From: Elusimicrobiota bacterium
GTDB taxonomy: Bacteria; Elusimicrobiota; Elusimicrobia; JACQJN01
Direction of reading: 5' to 3'
Length of the DNA: 17,723 bases
NCBI GenBank assembly: GCA_016205045.1
Contig: JACQJM010000093.1
Coordinates: forward strand, 1 to 17,723
Part shown: piece by piece, positions 1 to 7,290 of the stretch
Numbering within the stretch: the first letter of the stretch is position 1
Layout of the letters: every line of letters begins with the position of its first letter
Made by a program: the position numbers and the translations under genes
The notes under the pieces: model-generated
Told to the model about the DNA's origin: nothing
Databases searched by the model: none
The model's input: the letters and a program-made list of their open reading frames with translations, nothing else

Positions 1-148
1 GCGCAGAGAGTTTGGCACGCTTTCCGGCATGGCAACCTATCCTACCTTCTAAATTACTTGCCTTCCTCAAATCGTAAGGACTCAATTTAATTCTACCCAC
101 CCGCAAATCAATCTCTTGGTGGACCACCCATTATTTAGTAGATTATGA
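1..148. other. Non-coding start of window, no gene identified
   Basis: No convincing gene is visible here. Short frames are open from the window edge and stop at about 52, 77 and 90, so one could be the tail of a gene lying to the left, but none has a recognisable sequence. No tRNA-like fold or T-loop sequence was found by eye. Confidence 0.4.
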
Positions 149-240
149 AGACAGTGAGGAGTTATGAGTTATGAGTGAGAGAAATTCATCCTGGACTTTT
201 TTAAAACTCCTCACTCCTTACTCATCACTCTTCACTGTCT
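149..240. repeat. 92-bp imperfect inverted repeat before dnaX
   Basis: The left arm (149-179) and right arm (210-240) are 31 nt each and reverse-complementary at 27 of 31 positions by hand count, with a loop of about 30 nt. Each arm is a degenerate tandem of GAGTTATGAGTTATGAG-type units. The right arm ends four bases before the dnaX ATG at 245, and no Shine-Dalgarno sequence is visible, so a transcript would hold the start region at the foot of a long hairpin. It may be a miniature mobile or extragenic palindromic element, or a translational control hairpin. The sequence alone does not decide. Confidence 0.8.
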
Positions 241-244
241 CTCT

Positions 245-1954
245 ATGTCTTACTTAGTTCTCGCGCGAAAATATCGCCCCCAAAGCTTCGAAGAAGTAGT
301 GGGTCAAGAAGCGATCTGCCAGACCCTTAAGAATGCTCTCATCGCGGGCCGTTTGGCGCACGCCTACTTGTTTTTCGGGTCTCGAGGGATAGGCAAAACC
401 ACCACCGCGCGTCTCTTGGCCAAGGCGCTCAATTGCACCAAGGGACCTACGGCTAAGCCCTGCAACCAATGCGCTTCTTGCCAAGAAGTGACCCGGGGAA
501 ACTCTCTGGATGTCATGGAAATGGATGCCGCCAGCCATACGGGGGTGGATCATGTGCGGGAAGTAATCCTGGATACGGTGGCCTTGGCTCCCAGCCGCGA
601 TCGCTACAAGGTTTTTATCATCGACGAAGCACATATGCTCTCCACGAGCGCCTTCAATGCGTTTTTAAAGACCTTGGAAGAGCCCCCCTCGCATGTGGTG
701 TTTATTCTGGCCACTACAGAACCCTCTAAGATTCCAGCCACCATTTTTTCCCGATGCCAGAGGTTCCGGTTCCGATCGGTGCCTGTTCCCATACTTCTGG
801 AACACCTCAAAAAAGTCAGCTCTTTGGAAAAATTTAGGACGGAGCCCGCCGCCCTGGAACTGATCGCTAAAACTGCCTCCGGTTCTTTGAGGGACGCCGT
901 GAGCTTGTTGGATCAGGTCAGCGCTTTTTCCAAAGGGACAGTCACCCAATCCGTAGTGGAGGATCTCTTGGGCCGGCTTCCGGAGGACCTTCTGCTAGGG
1001 ATGACACAAGCTGTGCTGGATCGGAACACCCAGGAGTTGTGGTCGTGGTTAGAGAAAGTTTACGAGGAAGGGTATGAGCCTTTGCAGCTGATCCGTGACT
1101 TGCGGGACCAATGGGAGAGGGTCTATTTGGATTGCCTGGAACTAAAAAGTTCTCTGGAAGGTTCTTGGAAGGAATTGGCCTCCAAGGCGACTGCCCAAGA
1201 TTTTTCTTATCTTTTGCGCCGGCTGAATCGAATCATGGAAGAACTAAAATTTTCGGACTCTCCCCGAACAAATCTAGAGATGGGTTTATTGGGCCTCTTA
1301 GAAACCGCTTATGATCTGGAAGATTGGGTCCGTCGGTTGGAGAATCTAGAAAAAAGATTAAGTTCCGGAACAAAATTTAACTCACCACTCGCGGACGTTA
1401 AAAAACCTCAGTCCGGAATTTCCACTTCCTTCTCCGCTCAAAAGGATTCTGAGCTTTCTGGAAATCAGCCTCAATCCAAAATCCCTGCCTCGCCCCTCCT
1501 CTCCGGTGGGCAGGCGGCAGGCAGGCAAAATCCAAAATCCAAAATCGATGACGCGGGTCTTCAGATGCCTCTCTCTGCTTTATGGGAAAAGGCTTTAGGG
1601 TTGATACGAAAGGAGAGACCGTCTTTGGGCGGATATCTGCAGAAGGCGCGGTTGGAGTGGGATGGGGTCGATCCGGAATGTCGAGTGTTTTTATCCTCCT
1701 CGTTCGAAAAGGAGGGAGTGCAAAGGCAGCTGGGTCTGGTGGAAGAAAAGGTCTCTGGCGTGGCAGGACGTAAAGTGCGCGTGCGTTTGGAGGTGGATGC
1801 CTCGGGGGCCTTGGCCGGCGCTCCTGCCGCGATCGTGGATGAGGGCTGGGAAGAGGAAAACTCAACCAAAGCCAAGGAGAAGGTGGATGATCCTGAGATC
1901 CAGCAGGTGTTGGACATTTTCCCGGGAAGGGTGGTGAAGAAGAAAGATGGTTAA
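245..1954 (+). CDS. dnaX: DNA polymerase III subunit tau/gamma (clamp-loader ATPase)
   Basis: This is the motor subunit of the clamp loader that puts the beta sliding clamp onto DNA and, as tau, ties polymerase cores together at the fork. The start MSYLVLARKYRP is typical of the family. Visible motifs are Walker A GSRGIGKT (45-52), the zinc cysteines C64, C73, C76 and C79, Walker B FIIDEAH (124-130), the sensor-1 region ILATTEP (154-160) with the arginine-finger SRC near 169-171, and sensor-2 GSLRDAVSLLDQ (213-224). Domain III runs to about residue 370. A low-complexity linker (about 370-440) contains a repeat-derived insertion, followed by a C-terminal domain of about 110 residues. At 569 aa it is shorter than E. 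coli tau (643). The start lies at the base of a long inverted repeat with no Shine-Dalgarno sequence. recR follows after 84 bp; the ybaB gene often found between dnaX and recR is absent. Confidence 0.96.
   Translation: MSYLVLARKYRPQSFEEVVGQEAICQTLKNALIAGRLAHAYLFFGSRGIGKTTTARLLAKALNCTKGPTAKPCNQCASCQEVTRGNSLDVMEMDAASHTGVDHVREVILDTVALAPSRDRYKVFIIDEAHMLSTSAFNAFLKTLEEPPSHVVFILATTEPSKIPATIFSRCQRFRFRSVPVPILLEHLKKVSSLEKFRTEPAALELIAKTASGSLRDAVSLLDQVSAFSKGTVTQSVVEDLLGRLPEDLLLGMTQAVLDRNTQELWSWLEKVYEEGYEPLQLIRDLRDQWERVYLDCLELKSSLEGSWKELASKATAQDFSYLLRRLNRIMEELKFSDSPRTNLEMGLLGLLETAYDLEDWVRRLENLEKRLSSGTKFNSPLADVKKPQSGISTSFSAQKDSELSGNQPQSKIPASPLLSGGQAAGRQNPKSKIDDAGLQMPLSALWEKALGLIRKERPSLGGYLQKARLEWDGVDPECRVFLSSSFEKEGVQRQLGLVEEKVSGVAGRKVRVRLEVDASGALAGAPAAIVDEGWEEENSTKAKEKVDDPEIQQVLDIFPGRVVKKKDG
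1471..1548. repeat. Repeat-derived insertion inside the dnaX linker
   Basis: AATCCAAAATCC at 1473-1484 is followed by a GC-rich stretch with CCTGCC and GGCAGGCAGGCA, then AATCCAAAATCCAAAATC at about 1528-1546. These short tandem units and the GGCAGGCA core resemble intergenic repeats, and the core recurs in the perfect palindrome at 17708-17723. The frame stays open and encodes linker residues of about 409-434 (Q/S/P/K/G-rich). I infer that an extragenic repeat was captured in frame in a tolerant interdomain linker. Confidence 0.65.
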
Positions 1955-2038
1955 CCCTTTAGCGATTTAAACATAGTAAAGTGAAATGCCACATGAGAGT
2001 GGTTGGGATAAACTTAAAACAGAAGCCTCAAGTGAGGG

Positions 2039-2632
2039 ATGAAGAATTTTAATCGTCTGATCGCGGCTTTTAGACGTTTGCCGGGGGTGGGACCCAAGCA
2101 AGCGGAACGTCTGGCGCTTCATCTCCTGAGAGTTTCTTCTCATGAAGTTGAGGAATTTGCGACTTCCGTCAAAGAGGCCAAACTCTCGGTGAAACCTTGT
2201 ACGGTGTGCTTGAATTTTACCGAGCAGGGAGTCTGTTCCATTTGCGGAGATCCGGGGCGTGATCACGAAATTTTGTGTGTGGTGGAGGAGCCGCCCGATG
2301 TCCAGGCGATTGAACGTTCAGGCAGTTATCAGGGACTGTATCATGTGTTGCATGGCTCCCTTTCCCCATTGGATGGGATTGGGCCGGATTCCTTGCGAAT
2401 TCGGGAACTCATGGGGCGTCTGAAAAACTCAAAACAACCTGTGCGTGAAGTGATTTTGGCCACCGACCCCGACACGGAAGGGGAAGCCACGGCACTTTAT
2501 CTCACCCAGATGCTGAGGCCCTTGGGGATTCGCATCACTCGGATCGCCCAGGGAGTTCCTTTGGGAGGAGATTTGGATTACACGGATGAATTGACTCTCT
2601 CACACGCTTTAACGGGACGAAGAGAAGTATGA
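2039..2632 (+). CDS. recR: Recombination mediator protein RecR
   Basis: RecR acts with RecO (and RecF) to load RecA on SSB-coated gaps and ends. At 197 aa it is close to the usual length of about 200. The N-terminal helix-hairpin-helix reads RRLPGVGPKQAERLALHLL. The C4 zinc finger is CTVC...CSIC at about residues 55-72. The Toprim domain includes CVVEEPPDV and ATDPDTEGEATALYL. The C-terminal segment RIAQGVPLGGDLDYTDELTL is characteristic. The ATG at 2039 is the first start after an in-frame TGA at 2033. The purine run GTGAGGG (2032-2038) abuts the ATG with no spacer, which is unusual, although the start fits family alignments. It lies downstream of dnaX on the same strand and is probably cotranscribed. 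Confidence 0.96.
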   Translation: MKNFNRLIAAFRRLPGVGPKQAERLALHLLRVSSHEVEEFATSVKEAKLSVKPCTVCLNFTEQGVCSICGDPGRDHEILCVVEEPPDVQAIERSGSYQGLYHVLHGSLSPLDGIGPDSLRIRELMGRLKNSKQPVREVILATDPDTEGEATALYLTQMLRPLGIRITRIAQGVPLGGDLDYTDELTLSHALTGRREV

Positions 2633-2652
2633 GTTTGTTGAATATGTCTTTG

Positions 2653-2684
2653 CCTACTACCTACTACTTACTACCTACTACCTC
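2653..2684 (+). repeat. CTACTAC degenerate tandem tract abutting a start codon
   Basis: The tract is built from repeated CTACTAC, CTACTTA and CTACCTA units and ends directly at the ATG of the next gene (2685). It takes the place where a Shine-Dalgarno sequence would be. It resembles in style, not in exact sequence, the pyrimidine-rich tracts before dnaX and before the last gene. Confidence 0.7.
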
Positions 2685-4076
2685 ATGAAGTTCGAAAACA
2701 TTCTCCAGGCCATCGGCAACACGCCTCTAATCCGGCTCAACCGGATCACGCAAGGGCTCAAGGTTCCGGTCTATATCAAGGCAGAATTTCTGAATCCGGG
2801 GGGGAGTGTCAAAGATCGCATCGCGGTATCCATGATCGAGGATGCCGAGAAGCGGGGACTTCTAAAGCCCGGAGGAACGATCATCGAGGGAACTTCAGGG
2901 AACACCGGCATCGGCCTGGCGTTGGTGGCGGCCTTGAAGGGCTACAAAATTGTTTTCACCATCACCGACAAACAATCCCGCGAGAAGATCAATTTTTTGA
3001 AAGCCTTGGGGGCCGAGGTGATTGTGTGCCCCACCGCGGTGGCGCCGGAGGATCCCCGAAGCTATTACTCCGTGGCCAAAGCCTTGGCCAAAGAAATTCC
3101 CAACGCCTACTATCCCAACCAATACGACAACCCTAAGAATCCTGAGGCTCACTATAAAACCACCGGGCCCGAAATTTGGAGAGATACCGAATCCAAGATC
3201 ACTCATTTTGTGGCTGGGATTGGGACGGGGGGAACCCTCTCGGGTGTGGGGAAATACCTTAAAGAGAAGAATCCTAAGATAAAGATCATCGCGGTCGATC
3301 CGGAAGGTTCTCTCTATTACGACTATTTCCATCAGAAGAAAGTCGTGCAGGCCCATCCTTATAAGGTAGAAGGAATCGGGGAAGACTTTTTCCCCACCAC
3401 CATGGATTTCAAGGTGGTGGATGACGTGATTCGGGTCACGGATCGTGATTCTTTTTTGATGACCCGCAAATTAGCGCGCACGGAAGGGATTTTTTCAGGA
3501 GGATCTTCAGGTTCCGCCATGTGGGCGGGTCTTCAGGTGGCCAAAAAGCTCACCGAAAAGGATCTCTTGGTGATTTTAATTCCGGATACCGGGATGCGAT
3601 ACCTCTCCAAGATTTATAACGAGGAGTGGATGAGTGAAAACCAGTATTTTGAAGCGGAAATACCCATGTACGCTGCGGAGTTGGTTCGCGCCAAACGAAC
3701 AGAGAATGGAGGACGGAGATCTTTAATCAGCATTCCTCCTCAGACTACCTGTTTCGCGGCCCTGGAGGTGATGCGCAAGGGAGACATCTCGCAACTTCCG
3801 GTTATTGAGAACGATAAATTGTTGGGAGAAATTCATGAGGATGACGTTCTCAATCTGCTTCTGGTGGGCAAGGAAATTCGCAAGATGATCGTGCGCGAAG
3901 TGATGTCCGACCCTCCTCCAGTGGTGGATTCCAAGGCGCGCATCGAGGCCTTAGTGAGACTCATACGTTCCGGCCATCCCGCAGTCTTGGTTCAGATGGA
4001 GGATGGGGAGACGGATATTTTGACTAAATACGACATCCTTCATGCGGCCACACGGGTGGCGGAACAGACGAGATGA
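2685..4076 (+). CDS. cbs: Cystathionine beta-synthase (PLP fold plus CBS domain pair)
   Basis: This is a PLP enzyme of the cysteine synthase/CBS family that would condense homocysteine with serine (or an activated serine) to cystathionine in the cytosol. The catalytic part (1-320) shows the PLP lysine K43 in GGSVKDR, the substrate loop TSGNTG (70-75), the phosphate-binding GIGTGGT (178-184) and GGSSGSA (272-278). Residues of about 345-458 form two CBS motifs (SQLPVIEN..LLGEIHEDDVL and VREVM....AVLVQ....ILTKYDIL), a Bateman module absent from plain CysK. The 463 aa length matches bacterial full-length CBS enzymes. The next gene, 16 bp downstream, is a cystathionine gamma-lyase/synthase, which supports beta-synthase over cysteine synthase. 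No Shine-Dalgarno sequence is seen. O-acetylserine-dependent cysteine synthesis remains possible. Confidence 0.9.
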   Translation: MKFENILQAIGNTPLIRLNRITQGLKVPVYIKAEFLNPGGSVKDRIAVSMIEDAEKRGLLKPGGTIIEGTSGNTGIGLALVAALKGYKIVFTITDKQSREKINFLKALGAEVIVCPTAVAPEDPRSYYSVAKALAKEIPNAYYPNQYDNPKNPEAHYKTTGPEIWRDTESKITHFVAGIGTGGTLSGVGKYLKEKNPKIKIIAVDPEGSLYYDYFHQKKVVQAHPYKVEGIGEDFFPTTMDFKVVDDVIRVTDRDSFLMTRKLARTEGIFSGGSSGSAMWAGLQVAKKLTEKDLLVILIPDTGMRYLSKIYNEEWMSENQYFEAEIPMYAAELVRAKRTENGGRRSLISIPPQTTCFAALEVMRKGDISQLPVIENDKLLGEIHEDDVLNLLLVGKEIRKMIVREVMSDPPPVVDSKARIEALVRLIRSGHPAVLVQMEDGETDILTKYDILHAATRVAEQTR

Positions 4077-4092
4077 TCCAGCGGGTGGCTAC

Positions 4093-5247
4093 ATGAAAAA
4101 ATTCGCCACCCAAGCCATCCATGCAGGACTTGAGCCTGACCCCACCACGGGGGCGGTGATGACTCCTGTTTATCTCACCTCCACCTACGCGCAGGAAGCC
4201 CCTGGAAAACATAAGGGATTTGATTACTCGCGCACCAACCATCCCACCCGCCAGGCTTTGGAAAGAAATTTGGCGGCGCTGGAAGAAGGAACTTATGGCC
4301 TGGCTTTTGGAAGTGGCATGGCGGCCACCTCTACGGTGGTCCTTTCCCTGAGCGCCGGAGATCATGTCGTGTGTGGCAAGGATGTGTATGGGGGGACGAA
4401 CCGGGTCTTTACTCAGGTGTTTCAGAGGTTCGGACTCAAATTCAGTTTTGTGAACGCTCATCAACCGGCCGAGGTGCGCGGGGCCATTTTACCCGAGACG
4501 AAGCTTATCTGGCTCGAGACGCCTTCCAATCCTCTGCTCCATATCACCGATATTTCCGAGGTGGTGGAGATCGCCCATAAAAAGAAAGTTCAGATGGCGG
4601 TGGACAACACATTCGCCACCCCTGCGCTCCAAAACCCTTTGACTTTGGGCGCTGACCTGGTGGTTCACTCCACCACCAAGTATCTCGGGGGACACTCGGA
4701 CGTGGTGGGGGGAGCCATCGTCACAAAGAACGAGGAGTGGTATCAAAAACTTAAATTTTTGCAAAATGCGGTGGGGGCGATCCCCGGTCCTTTAGACTGT
4801 TTTTTGGTGTTGCGTGGAATTAAAACTCTTGCCGTGCGCATGGAGAAGCACTGCGGTAACGCCCAAAGAATTGCAGAATTTCTATCCCACCATTCAGAAG
4901 TAGAAAAAGTGTACTACCCCGGTCTACCCAGCCACCCTGCGCATATCGTGGCCAAAAGACAGATGAGGGGATTTGGAGGGATGCTCTCTTTTGAGCTCAA
5001 AGGTCATGTGGATCGAGCTCTCAATATGGCTTCTTCCACAAAGGTTTTTACTCTGGCCGAAAGTTTGGGGGGCGTAGAGTCTCTTATCGGCCATCCCGCC
5101 AGCATGACTCATGGTTCTATCCCTAAGGAAGAAAGAGAGAAAGCAGGTTTAAAAGATACACTTCTGCGCCTTTCTGTGGGAATCGAGGATGTGGAAGATT
5201 TGATTCAAGACTTGGATCAAGCGATAAAACAATCCGCTAAATCCTGA
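4093..5247 (+). CDS. Cystathionine gamma-lyase (or gamma-synthase), PLP-dependent
   Basis: This belongs to the Cys/Met metabolism PLP enzyme family, most likely splitting cystathionine to cysteine, 2-oxobutyrate and ammonia. I start it at ATG 4093, giving 384 aa, the usual length. The preceding GGGTGG (4083-4088) could serve as a weak Shine-Dalgarno, and MKKFATQAIHAG is the family's normal N-terminus; a longer frame to 4042 would overlap cbs. Motifs: YSRTNHPT (45-52), GSGMAA (73-78), D171 in DNTFATP, the PLP lysine K196 in STTKYLGGHSD, and the C-terminal SLGGVESL...HGSIPKEER...LRLSVGIEDVEDL. The tail resembles gamma-lyases, but lyase and gamma-synthase cannot be separated reliably by eye. With cbs it forms a reverse transsulfuration pair. 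Confidence 0.9.
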   Translation: MKKFATQAIHAGLEPDPTTGAVMTPVYLTSTYAQEAPGKHKGFDYSRTNHPTRQALERNLAALEEGTYGLAFGSGMAATSTVVLSLSAGDHVVCGKDVYGGTNRVFTQVFQRFGLKFSFVNAHQPAEVRGAILPETKLIWLETPSNPLLHITDISEVVEIAHKKKVQMAVDNTFATPALQNPLTLGADLVVHSTTKYLGGHSDVVGGAIVTKNEEWYQKLKFLQNAVGAIPGPLDCFLVLRGIKTLAVRMEKHCGNAQRIAEFLSHHSEVEKVYYPGLPSHPAHIVAKRQMRGFGGMLSFELKGHVDRALNMASSTKVFTLAESLGGVESLIGHPASMTHGSIPKEEREKAGLKDTLLRLSVGIEDVEDLIQDLDQAIKQSAKS

Positions 5248-5256
5248 TTTTTTCTA

Positions 5257-5301
5257 AAAGGTAGCTGCTACCTTTAAGTGTAAAAAGAACCAGGTTCTTT
5301 T
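5257..5301. repeat. Twin perfect palindromes (extragenic palindromic element)
   Basis: Two 9-bp stems with 1-nt centres lie seven bases apart. The first is AAAGGTAGC-T-GCTACCTTT (5257-5275) and the second is AAAAGAACC-A-GGTTCTTTT (5283-5301). The second ends in TTTT and might act as a weak terminator for the transsulfuration genes. The two-palindrome layout recalls REP-like or RAYT-associated elements of other genomes; that comparison is from memory. Confidence 0.75.
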
Positions 5302-5380
5302 GTGCTTCTTAATTCCTACCTTCCATTCCTTCCAAAACTTAGTATCCTACCCTTGGGATTTCCACCTCGCCTCGCTTCTT

Positions 5381-5412
5381 AACTTCGAACTTAGCACCTA
5401 GAACTTAGAACT
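5381..5412 (+). repeat. GAACTTAG degenerate tandem tract before comEC
   Basis: Units of the type GAACTTAG/CACCTAG/GAACTTAGAACT are repeated within 32 bp, ending ten bases before the comEC ATG. ACTTAGAACTT recurs directly before the gltX start (10051-10061). No Shine-Dalgarno sequence lies in either place. Confidence 0.55.
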
Positions 5413-5421
5413 GTCGTTTAT

Positions 5422-7290
5422 ATGCACCCTTCCCACTTCCGCCGTCCTCTCTTTTGGGTTCTTGTTTCTTATATTCTTCTCCTCTGTCTTCTCAAATCCT
5501 GGGGATTTTTTGACCGGCTGCCCCCACTCGATGTTGCACACCACGCGCCTTTGTCCTTCGTTGAACTCAAGGGTGCAGTCTCTGATTTCCCACGCCAGCG
5601 TGCAGGCCGCTTGGAATTTCCCCTGCAAGCGACCTCTCTTAACGGAGAGAAGGCGACAGGAATGGTGTGGGTGCAGGCCCAGGGTAACGTCTCTCTTTTC
5701 TGGAGAGATTCCGTCACCCTCACAGGAAATCTGGAGCGCATTCCAAGGACGAATTTCTGGAGAAAAGGAGCGCGCTCACTTCTGCGCGTAAACTCGCCTA
5801 AATTTGTTGCAATAGATATTTCTTCGCGTTCCTCCGCTCTCCAATCTGTTTTTCTTATCCGTTCACGCCTCTTGAAAATTTTCTTCGATTCTTTCCCACC
5901 TGATCGGGCGGGCATATTGTGTGGGGTGGTCTTGGGAGAAAAATCTTCCATTCCCCGCGAGCTCAACCAGGCTTTTCGGGATTCGGGGACTATGCACCTT
6001 TTGGTGGCCTCAGGCAGCAACGTCACGTTTGTGACCGGGCTCATGTTTCTATTGGCTTCCTGGGTGGGGTTGCGCCGCAAGCCGGCCCTGCTTTTGGGAG
6101 TGTGTGCCGCGGGATTCTACACCCTCTGCGCCGGGGCGGACGCCCCACTCTTAAGAGCCTACGCCATGACGTTGGCAGGCTGCTTGGGGTATTTGCTTGA
6201 CCGGGACTCGGGCATATTTCAGGGACTCCTCCTGGCTTTGGCCACGCTCCTGATCGTGAGTCCGGAGAGCCTTTTTCAGGTGGGGTTTCAGATGTCTTTT
6301 CTGGCCGCCCTCAGCTTGGTGATCGTTTTTTCCCATTGGAAAATCCCCAGTGAGTGGCCCAGGTCTTTTCGTTACCTGGCCGCTCTTTTTGTGGCCAGCT
6401 TGGCGGCCGAGAGCGCCCTCTTTCCCATCATGGCCAATACATTCCATAGAATTTCTTTGGTGGGTATTTTTTCCAATATGGTAGTGGTACCCCTGACGGA
6501 GGTTTTGATGGGGATGGGATTTCTTCTTTTTATTTTAGCGGGACTTCCTGGGACGTCTCTTTTTCACGCGGGGGTGGCGCTCACCGATCTTTTTTTGAGA
6601 CTCGTAGAGTTCAGCGTCCGTTTTTTTGCTGGGATTCCTTTCTCCTCGATCTCCACCTCGGGGATCGGCACGGGTTGGAGTTTAATGTACTACGGGGTGG
6701 CGGCGAGTTTGTGGGTTTTCCCGCAGGCTGCTCTCCGCTGGAAGTTTTTAGGAACGGGACTTCTGTTTTCAGCCTTGGCGTTTAGCATGGCATGGGTGTT
6801 GCCATCTCGGCCGGAAGTGATCCTTTTAGGCAACTTCTCTCCCCTAAGTTTTCTTTTCAAAGAACCTGGTGGGTCCACGTTCTTGGTGGGTTCTGGCGGG
6901 CCTGCTTCCCGGGTGGCACAAAACTTATCCCATTGGGGGACCAAAGAGTTGAAAGGAATTTTCCTGCCTTCTCTGCAAAAACGAGAAGAGAAATTAGTGG
7001 AAGATTTGGCGGAGATTATTCCCATTCGCGCCCTCTATACCCCTCCGACAACGGTGAGAGGCCATGCCCTGGATAGATTCCAGGAAACACTCAAGACCAA
7101 AAATATTTTGTGGCTCCAGGGCTGGCCATCGGTGGTATCCCTGGGAGAGGCCCAGATTACAGGTGATTTCGAGAAGGGTTTTTCGGGGTGGCCGGAGAGA
7201 GACCGGATTCTCTGGACAGTCTCTTGGAAAAACTGCCGGTATACTCAATTTGATATAATGCCCTCAAGGAATCTGAACGAGTGTCCATGA
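5422..7290 (+). CDS. comEC: ComEC/Rec2-type DNA-uptake channel with degenerate C-terminal domain
   Basis: ComEC is the inner-membrane channel that passes single-stranded DNA into the cell in natural transformation. The N-terminus has a membrane segment (about 8-26) and a DUF4131/OB-like part (about 40-150). The competence domain begins near GVVLGEKSSIP and contains the signature HLLVASGSNVTFVTG, followed by many hydrophobic segments (about 200-460). After the last membrane segment, residues of about 464-622 sit where the metallo-beta-lactamase-like domain should be. There the usual D-x-GQGD and HxHxDH-type metal motifs are replaced (LLGNFSPLS, IFLPSLQKREEK). At 622 aa the protein is shorter than the typical 700-800. 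The stop TGA overlaps the likely nadK ATG (ATGA), so the two are translationally coupled. No Shine-Dalgarno sequence is visible at the start. Confidence 0.88.
   Translation: MHPSHFRRPLFWVLVSYILLLCLLKSWGFFDRLPPLDVAHHAPLSFVELKGAVSDFPRQRAGRLEFPLQATSLNGEKATGMVWVQAQGNVSLFWRDSVTLTGNLERIPRTNFWRKGARSLLRVNSPKFVAIDISSRSSALQSVFLIRSRLLKIFFDSFPPDRAGILCGVVLGEKSSIPRELNQAFRDSGTMHLLVASGSNVTFVTGLMFLLASWVGLRRKPALLLGVCAAGFYTLCAGADAPLLRAYAMTLAGCLGYLLDRDSGIFQGLLLALATLLIVSPESLFQVGFQMSFLAALSLVIVFSHWKIPSEWPRSFRYLAALFVASLAAESALFPIMANTFHRISLVGIFSNMVVVPLTEVLMGMGFLLFILAGLPGTSLFHAGVALTDLFLRLVEFSVRFFAGIPFSSISTSGIGTGWSLMYYGVAASLWVFPQAALRWKFLGTGLLFSALAFSMAWVLPSRPEVILLGNFSPLSFLFKEPGGSTFLVGSGGPASRVAQNLSHWGTKELKGIFLPSLQKREEKLVEDLAEIIPIRALYTPPTTVRGHALDRFQETLKTKNILWLQGWPSVVSLGEAQITGDFEKGFSGWPERDRILWTVSWKNCRYTQFDIMPSRNLNECP

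Noticed and set aside
1396..1408. Second slippery run in dnaX (six A before CC)
   Set aside because: The phase is GTT AAA AAA CCT, which does not give an X-XXY-YYZ heptamer, and no stimulatory structure was obvious.
1398..1865. Reverse frame of about 155 residues opposite dnaX
   Set aside because: It is a proline- and arginine-rich shadow of the dnaX linker and C-terminal coding sequence.
2653..2684. CRISPR-like array from the repeated CTACTAC tract
   Set aside because: Units are only about 7-10 bp with no spacers, and no cas genes are present.
4042..4092. Upstream extension of the gamma-lyase start
   Set aside because: It would overlap the cbs reading frame and add 17 residues unlike the family. 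The ATG at 4093 gives the normal N-terminus.
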